From contig NC_081552.1 in assembly GCF_963082655.1 (NCBI RefSeq), forward strand, positions 59,748,561-59,812,560: DNA of 64,000 nt. The letters run 5' to 3'. The position numbers and the translations under genes are program-made. Shown piece after piece: positions 58,954 to 64,000 of the stretch. This DNA is from Stomoxys calcitrans (Eukaryota; Arthropoda; Insecta; Diptera; Muscidae). Position 1 is the stretch's first letter. Every line of letters begins with the position of its first letter. A model generated the notes under the pieces. It worked only from the letters and a program-made list of their open reading frames with translations. It made no database searches and was not told the origin of the DNA.

Positions 58954-59647
58954 CAGCTCTTGCTTAATCCAAAGTAGCATCTGCTAGCCAATATTATCCT
59001 TCGTTTTAATTCAAAACTGTTGTTATTTGTTTCGGTCATTGATTCCCTTTCGATACCTTCAAATGCAGCAATTGCTTCTTCCAATAACCGACCCATAATA
59101 TCGATGTTGTCGACATATGCGAGTAGCATATTTTTGCTTGTGATTAGTTTGCAATGCCTATTCCCACTTGTATCTCGTATAATCTTCTGCAGCAAAATAT
59201 TAAAGAGATCACACGATAGGCTGTCTCCCTGTCTGAAACCTCGTTTGGTATTGAACGGTTCGGAGAGGTTCTTTCCTACTTAAACTCAGGAGCGTGCATC
59301 AGCAAGCGTCATGCTGCAAAGTCATATCAGTTTTGCAGGGATACCAAACTCAAACTTTGCTGTCAACGAAAAGATGGTAGATGTTTATTTGTTTTTCTCG
59401 GGTCTTTTCAGGATTTGGCGCAGTGTGAATATCTGGTCTATGATGGATTTAATCTTTCACACAGTACGCTCTATAGTATCTTGTATGCGATTGGAACGAG
59501 ACTTATCAATCTGTAGTTGGCACATACCTTCTTGTTTCCTTTCTTGTGTACGGGAGGTTCCAATCATCGGGTATGTGTTCTTCTAGCCAGATTGCGAAGA
59601 CGAGTTGATGCATCTAAATTCGTTCACACTCACGTCTTTCCATTCCC
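58954..59647 (-). pseudogene. LINE copy 3, reverse transcriptase fragment
   Basis: Minus-strand MLLAYVDNIDIMGR (the YADD motif mutated to YVDN) follows an upstream RT block with GDSLSCDLFN-like remains near 59210. RIILASRCYFGLSK marks the post-catalytic block also seen in copy 1. Frame breaks and a deletion before 59617 make it non-functional. Confidence 0.65.
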
Positions 59648-60508
59648 TTTTTATACCCTCCACCATAGGATGGGGGTATACTAATTTCGTCATTCTGTTT
59701 GTAACTACTCGAAATATTCGTCTGAGACCCCATAAAGTATATATATATTCTTGATCGTCGCGACATTTTATGTCGATCTAGCCATGTCCGTCCGTCTCTC
59801 TGTCGAAAGCACGCTAACATCCGAAGGAGTAAAGCTAGCCGCTTGAAATTTTGCACAAATACTTCTTATTAGTGAAGGTCGGTTTGTATTGTAAATGGGC
59901 CATATCGGTCCATGTTTTGATATAGCTATCATATAAACCGATCTTGGGTCTTGCCTTCTTGAGCCTCTGGAGTGCGCAATTCTTATCCGATTTGAATGAA
60001 ATTTTGCACGACGTGTTTTGTTATGATATCCAATAACTGTGCCAAGTATGGTTCAAATCGGTTCATAACCTGATATAGCTGCCATATAAACCGATCTTGG
60101 GATCTTGACTTCTTGAGCCTCTAGAGGTCGCAATTATTATCTGATTTGCCTGAAATTTTGAACGACGGATCCTCTCTTGACCATCAACATACGTATTTAT
60201 TATGGTCTGAATCGGTCTATTGCCCGGTAAGCTCCCATATAAATCGATCTCTCTATTTTACTTCTTGAGCCCCCAAAGGGCGCAACTCTTTTTCGAATTG
60301 GCTGACATTTTACACAGGTCTCCAACATATAATTTAATTGTGGTCCAAACCGGACCAAATCATGATATCGCTCTAATAGCAGAGCAAATTTTTTCTTATA
60401 TCGTTTTTGCCTAAGAAGTGATGCCGGGAAAAGAACTCGACAAATGCGATTCATGGTGGAGGGTATTTAAGATTCGGCCCGTTCGAACTTAGCACGCTTT
60501 TACTTGTT
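59648..60508 (+). mobile_element. DINE family A, complete, short
   Basis: 5' end, (TA)n, core, GTCCGTCCGTCTCTCTG, about three units, then hairpin with one mutation (CGGCCCGTTCGAAC) and CTTTTACTTGTT. Inserted in LINE copy 3 at the same site as the DINE-A at 51885 in LINE copy 2. Confidence 0.87.
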
Positions 60509-61000
60509 CTTCTTGCGGAAGAGACGTTTTTCCTCTCCTTCATCTGGCGCGTTCCTATAGACGGTTATGTTGCCCTGTATGCCGCAATCTTGGCTTCAGT
60601 AGCATTTGGCAATCCTGGTCGTGGGGGAAGCTATTGGTACCCAAGCACGTAGTGATAATTTCACTGGGCAATGGTTTGCCATTGCGCTGCTATGCTATCG
60701 GCCTTATTCAAGCAACTGGGTTAGCCGAGTAGAGTATGCCGTTGCCACCTGTTGTGTTTGCAGCTTTCCGATGTTCATCTTTCGTTTAGTGTCAGATCGT
60801 ATCTTTCTTTAAGTTTTCCTGGTGATGGGCTACTAACCCGACACCCCAACCCATCTTTTTATCGTTCTACAAGTCCATTTTCTTCTTGCCTCGCATGGCA
60901 TATTAGCTCACTACCTATATCGGATGTCAAAGATATCTACCCAGGTGACACCGCGTGTCCACGTTTGAGATGAAGGAATATCAAGAAAAGCCTGGATTTT
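60509..61000 (-). pseudogene. LINE copy 3, linker between endonuclease and RT
   Basis: The minus strand encodes KLQTQQVATAYSTRLTQLLE and later EAKIAAYRAT..GTRQMKER. These resemble the low-complexity coding linker (LR.QQ.A.AFS..L..LL; AYRA.L...TR...ERY) of the same LINE. Several frame changes. Confidence 0.5.
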
Positions 61001-61378
61001 GCCAAGTCAAAACCAATCTCAACCGTAGCTTGATTTCCAACATCTCCACGTGTATGTCTTTTAGACGTAACTGCACCAACAAGTGTATGCTGAGACTAAT
61101 CAATGAAATTATTTAAGTAATTAAATAAGTTTTTTGGATTTGAAGACTTTTTTTGTCACGTTGTCAAAAGAAACTAAATTCTTCTTACTTAATATATGTT
61201 TTCTGTTGAGACCTTAACAAAAAGTTTCTTCCTCTTCCGTTCTGTTGCACAATGATTCTAAAGTTAAGAAATGTTCCTATCTATGAAAATTCCTCCATTG
61301 TTCTCTTCTATCCGTAAAAACAATACATATCTTGCAGAAACCTTAGAATAAATTGTAGGCTTTTGCAATAACAAAAGT

Positions 61379-61384
61379 TTTATT
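61379..61384 (-). terminator. Polyadenylation signal AATAAA
   Basis: AATAAA on the minus strand, 56 bases after the stop codon of the candidate exon. Confidence 0.5.
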
Positions 61385-61440
61385 CACCAAACGAACAAGG
61401 ATAACAATCTTTACTTTTTGTATGACAATGAATATATAGC

Positions 61441-61545
61441 TCAAGGCCGTACATATTTTTGGAAATAGTCCCACCATTGTTTTGTATAACAACAATCGAT
61501 AGTCTTGCCAGTCAGTGGAATGTTGGGTATTGTATAAGGATAACA
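61441..61545 (-). CDS. Putative terminal coding exon of an unrecognised host gene
   Basis: On the minus strand a strong acceptor (ATTTTTATTTCAG, ending at 61546) is followed by 34 in-frame codons and TGA, then AATAAA. The peptide starts CYPYTIPNIPLTGKTIDCCY and ends DYFQKYVRP; three cysteines and two adjacent tryptophans suggest part of a small secreted protein, but I do not recognise the family. Earlier exons would lie above 61546, possibly beyond the DINE elements and the window. The intron side shows a pyrimidine-rich tract and CTTAAC-type branch point. It could be a chance frame; the co-occurrence of acceptor, short ORF and poly(A) signal is the argument for it. Confidence 0.4.
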   Translation of the reverse strand, partial: CYPYTIPNIPLTGKTIDCCYTKQWWDYFQKYVRP

Positions 61546-62343
61546 CTGAAATAAAAATCTATTGTTAAGTTTCTCCAATTTGATTGATTCTTGAAGACTC
61601 TGGCTAAAAAATACTTCTCGCTTATCTTATTCTATCTTGTTGCATATCCTTCAACTTTCTCCCCCCCCAATTCATTTTGTGTGCCAAAACATACAACCAC
61701 ACAATGCGTCTTTCAAATAATCAACCACGATAGCATTTAGAGAATTATTTTTCTTGTTTTTGGGTTTTGGTCTTGGTGTTTTTTCGAGAGGGCACCTATG
61801 AATGAGTGATTACATTTGCAGTGCTCGAAAACCACAATGACACCATTCACATTTGGTGCCTTAATATTTTCTTTTTATACCCTCCACCGTAGGATGGGTG
61901 TATACTAATTTCGTCATTTTGTTTGTAACTCCTCGAACTATTCGCGTAAGACTTCATAAAGTATATATATTCTTCATCGTCATGATATTTTAAGTCGATA
62001 TAGCCATGTCCGTCTGTCCGTCTGTCTGTTGAAAGCACGCTAACTTTCGAAGGAGTTAAGCTAGCTGCTTGAAGTTTTGTACAAATACTTCTGATTAGTG
62101 CAGGTCGGTTGGGATTGCAAATGAGCCATATCGGACCATGTTTTGATATAGCTGCCATATAAACCGATCTTTGATCTTAACTTCTTGAGCCACTAGAAAG
62201 CGCACTTCTTATACAATTTGGCAGAAATTTTGCCCGAGATGTTATGTTATGACATCCAACAACTGAGTATGGTTCAAGTCGGTACATAACCTGATATATC
62301 TACCATATAAACCGTCCTGGGGTCTTTACTTCTTGAGCCTGTA

Positions 62344-62657
62344 AAAATTACTAATTTTGTCCATGAACATTCCAATAAGGAACAGGGGAAAACTTCTCAC
62401 ATAACAATGAGTGCAGTCCGATTTATATTTTTAAGCTCAATGATAAGGGACCTCCTTTTTATGGCCGAGTCCGAACGGCGTACCGCAGTGCGATGTTTGC
62501 GAAGTTTTTACAGGACATAGTTCCTAACAAATGTTGCCAGCATTAGGAGGGGAAAACCACCACTGAAAATTGTTTTGATGGTCTCGCCAGGATTCGAACC
62601 AAGACGTTCAGCGTCATATGCGAACGTGCTAATCTCTGCGCTGCGGTGGCCTTCACC
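62344..62657 (-). mobile_element. tRNA-derived SINE, near full length, with target duplication
   Basis: In element orientation the head reads GGCCACCGCAGCGCAGAGAT (A-box region), TTAGCACG, later TTGGTTCGAATCCTGGCGAG (B box GGTTCGAATCC). The body has CGTTCGGACTCGGCC and ends near GGAATGTTCATGGAC. Flanked by GAGCCTGTA at 62335-62343 and 62658-62666. The tRNA of origin is not settled. Confidence 0.85.
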
Positions 62658-63238
62658 GAGCCTGTAGAGGGCGGAATTATTATCCGATTTGGCTGAAATT
62701 TAGCATGGCGTGTTTCGTTATGACTTCTAACTACTGTGCTAAGTTTGGTTTACATCGGTACATAGCCTGATATAGCTTCCGTATAAAGCGATCTGGAATT
62801 TTGACTTCTTGAGCCACTAAAGGGCGCAATTCTTATCCTATTAGGCAGAAATTTAGCATGACGTGTTTTTTATGACCAACAACTGTGTCAAATATGGTTT
62901 AAATCGGTCTATACTCTGATATAGCTGCCATATAAACCGATCTGGGATCTTGATTTCTTGAGCCTCTAGAGGGCTCATTTGGCTGAAATTTTGTTCAACG
63001 CCTTCTTTCACGACCTCCAACATACGTGTCAAATAAGGTCTGAATCGGTCTATAGCCGAATACAGTTCCCATATAAACCGATCTCCCTATCTTACTTTTT
63101 GAGCGCCTAAAGGGGGCCATTCTTATTCGAATTGCCTGAAATTTTACAAAATGACTTTTGCTATGGTCTCCAACATTCATTTCGATTATGGTCCGAATCG
63201 GACTATAACTCGATATAGCTCCAATAGCATAGAAATTA

Positions 63239-63762
63239 TGATTTTATACCCTCCACCATAGGATGGGAGTATAGTAATTTCGTCATTCTGTTTGTAACAC
63301 CTCGAAATATGCGCTTGTAATCGTCATGTAATTTTAAGTCAATCTGGCCATGTCCGTCCGTCCGTCTGTCTGACGAAAGCACGCTAACTTTCGTAGGAAT
63401 AAAGCCAGCCCCATAAAATTTTGAACAAATACTTTTTATTAGGTAGGTCGGTTGGTATTGTAAATGGGCCAAATCGGTCCATGTTTTGATATAGCTGCCA
63501 TATAAAACGATCTTGGGTCTTGAATTCTCAATTCATATCCGAATGAATTGATATATTACACAATGACTTCCACAATGTTCGGCATTCACTTATGGTCCGC
63601 ATTGGACTATAACTTGATATAGCTTCAATAGCATAACAGTTCTTATTCAATATTCTATGTTTGTCTAAAAAGAGATAGCGCGCATAGAACTCGATAAATG
63701 CGATCCATGGTGGAGGGTATATATGATTCGGCCCGGACGAACTTAGCACACTCTTACTTGTT
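63239..63762 (+). mobile_element. DINE family A, nested short copy
   Basis: 524 bp: 5' end, core with GTCCGTCCGTCCGTCTGTCTG but without a (TA)n tract, about one unit, hairpin with a mutation (CGGCCCGGACGAAC) and CTCTTACTTGTT. The outer element continues on both sides. Confidence 0.85.
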
Positions 63763-63867
63763 TATCCTTTGTTGGCCTTAAAAGAGATACCGGGAAAAGA
63801 ACTCGCGATCTATGGTGGTGGGTATATAAAATTCGGCCTGGCCGAACTTATCGCGCTTTTACTTGTT

Positions 63868-64000
63868 GTTTTTTGTGAATTCCTCCATTATACTCGAATT
63901 TCAATTGGAGCGGAAAATGAAGGCTTATATGTGCTCAAGTTCCATTGAAATATGGTGTTGTTATGTATTCATTATGATCTTGCCATTGAGATGTCACAGC
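63868..64000. other. Low-copy sequence to the window edge
   Basis: No feature recognised in the last 133 bp. Confidence 0.4.

Larger units (their letters stand above)
61001..61872. other. Low-copy DNA around a putative exon
   Basis: No repeat recognised. Contains the candidate terminal exon 61441-61545 and its polyadenylation signal. Confidence 0.5.
61873..63867 (+). mobile_element. DINE family A, outer element, with SINE and a second DINE inside
   Basis: 5' end at 61873 with (TA)n, core and GTCCGTCTGTCCGTCTGTC. Diverged units follow to 63238. After the nested element the 3' terminus resumes at 63763 (TATCCTTTGTTGGCC ... hairpin ... CTTTTACTTGTT). The SINE at 62344-62657 interrupts a repeat unit. 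Confidence 0.8.

Overview
This window looks like repeat-rich euchromatin or heterochromatin from a higher (calyptrate) fly. The best guess is a muscid such as Stomoxys, but that is an inference from repeat content. Almost everything recognisable is transposable-element DNA. Most of it is copies of DINE-1/INE-1-like (mini-me, non-autonomous Helentron) elements. These show the hallmark layout: a TATACCC 5' end, a (TA)n tract, a conserved core of about 33 bp (TTGATC...CGATCTAGCCATG), a (GTCY)n microsatellite, central tandem repeats, and a 3' hairpin (TTCGGCCCGGCCGAA) followed by a CTTTTACTTGTT-type end. I separate them by end sequences into family A (5' TATACCCTCCACC), family B (5' TATACCCACCACCGAAGG), family C (GGGAACCCACCACC next to the 3' hairpin) and more diverged E/F types. 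A second abundant class, called D here, is a Helitron-like element: 5' TC...TATAAAAATCAATTTGTG, about 130-bp internal repeats, 3' CCCGGGTCAGCTAG.

The most informative features are two RAG1-related Transib DNA transposons. Transib-1 (15084-20514) starts and ends with CACAGTG, has a CGTCG target duplication and unusually long 1431-bp terminal inverted repeats. Its transposase gene has all the expected DDE and zinc-ligand motifs but is frameshifted near the C terminus by an exact 82-bp tandem duplication. Transib-2 (53743-56979) has a CGCCA target duplication, 14-bp ends starting CACATTGG, and a transposase that is intact once a 76-bp intron is removed.

Both Transibs lie inside decayed minus-strand copies of one LINE family, possibly RTE-like. 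LINE copy 1 is spread over about 14.8-25.4 kb and is broken by Transib-1, a possible MITE, a family-A element and a family-B element. LINE copy 2 covers about 51.2-57.1 kb and is broken by two family-A elements and Transib-2. LINE copy 3 covers about 58.6-61.0 kb and is broken by a tRNA-derived SINE and a family-A element. A fragment of a different LINE lies at 11.1-11.4 kb.

Layout: 0-13.7 kb, DINE copies, often nested or inverted, plus a Helitron fragment and an assembly gap; 13.7-14.8 kb, low-copy DNA; 14.8-25.4 kb, LINE 1 with Transib-1; 25.5-33.3 kb, DINE copies, a second gap and two strong hairpins; 33.3-41.3 kb, Helitron-like D elements; 41.6-46.1 kb, four family-A elements head to tail; 46.1-50.8 kb, DINE and Helitron; 51.2-61.0 kb, LINE 2 and LINE 3 with Transib-2; 61.1-61.9 kb, low-copy DNA with one plausible host-gene terminal exon on the minus strand; 61.9-63.9 kb, nested DINE elements with a SINE.

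Apart from that exon I see no convincing host gene, no tRNA or rRNA gene and no CRISPR. Most open frames in the window are by-products of the DINE central repeats: the unit is 153 bp, a multiple of three, so frames stay open from unit to unit.
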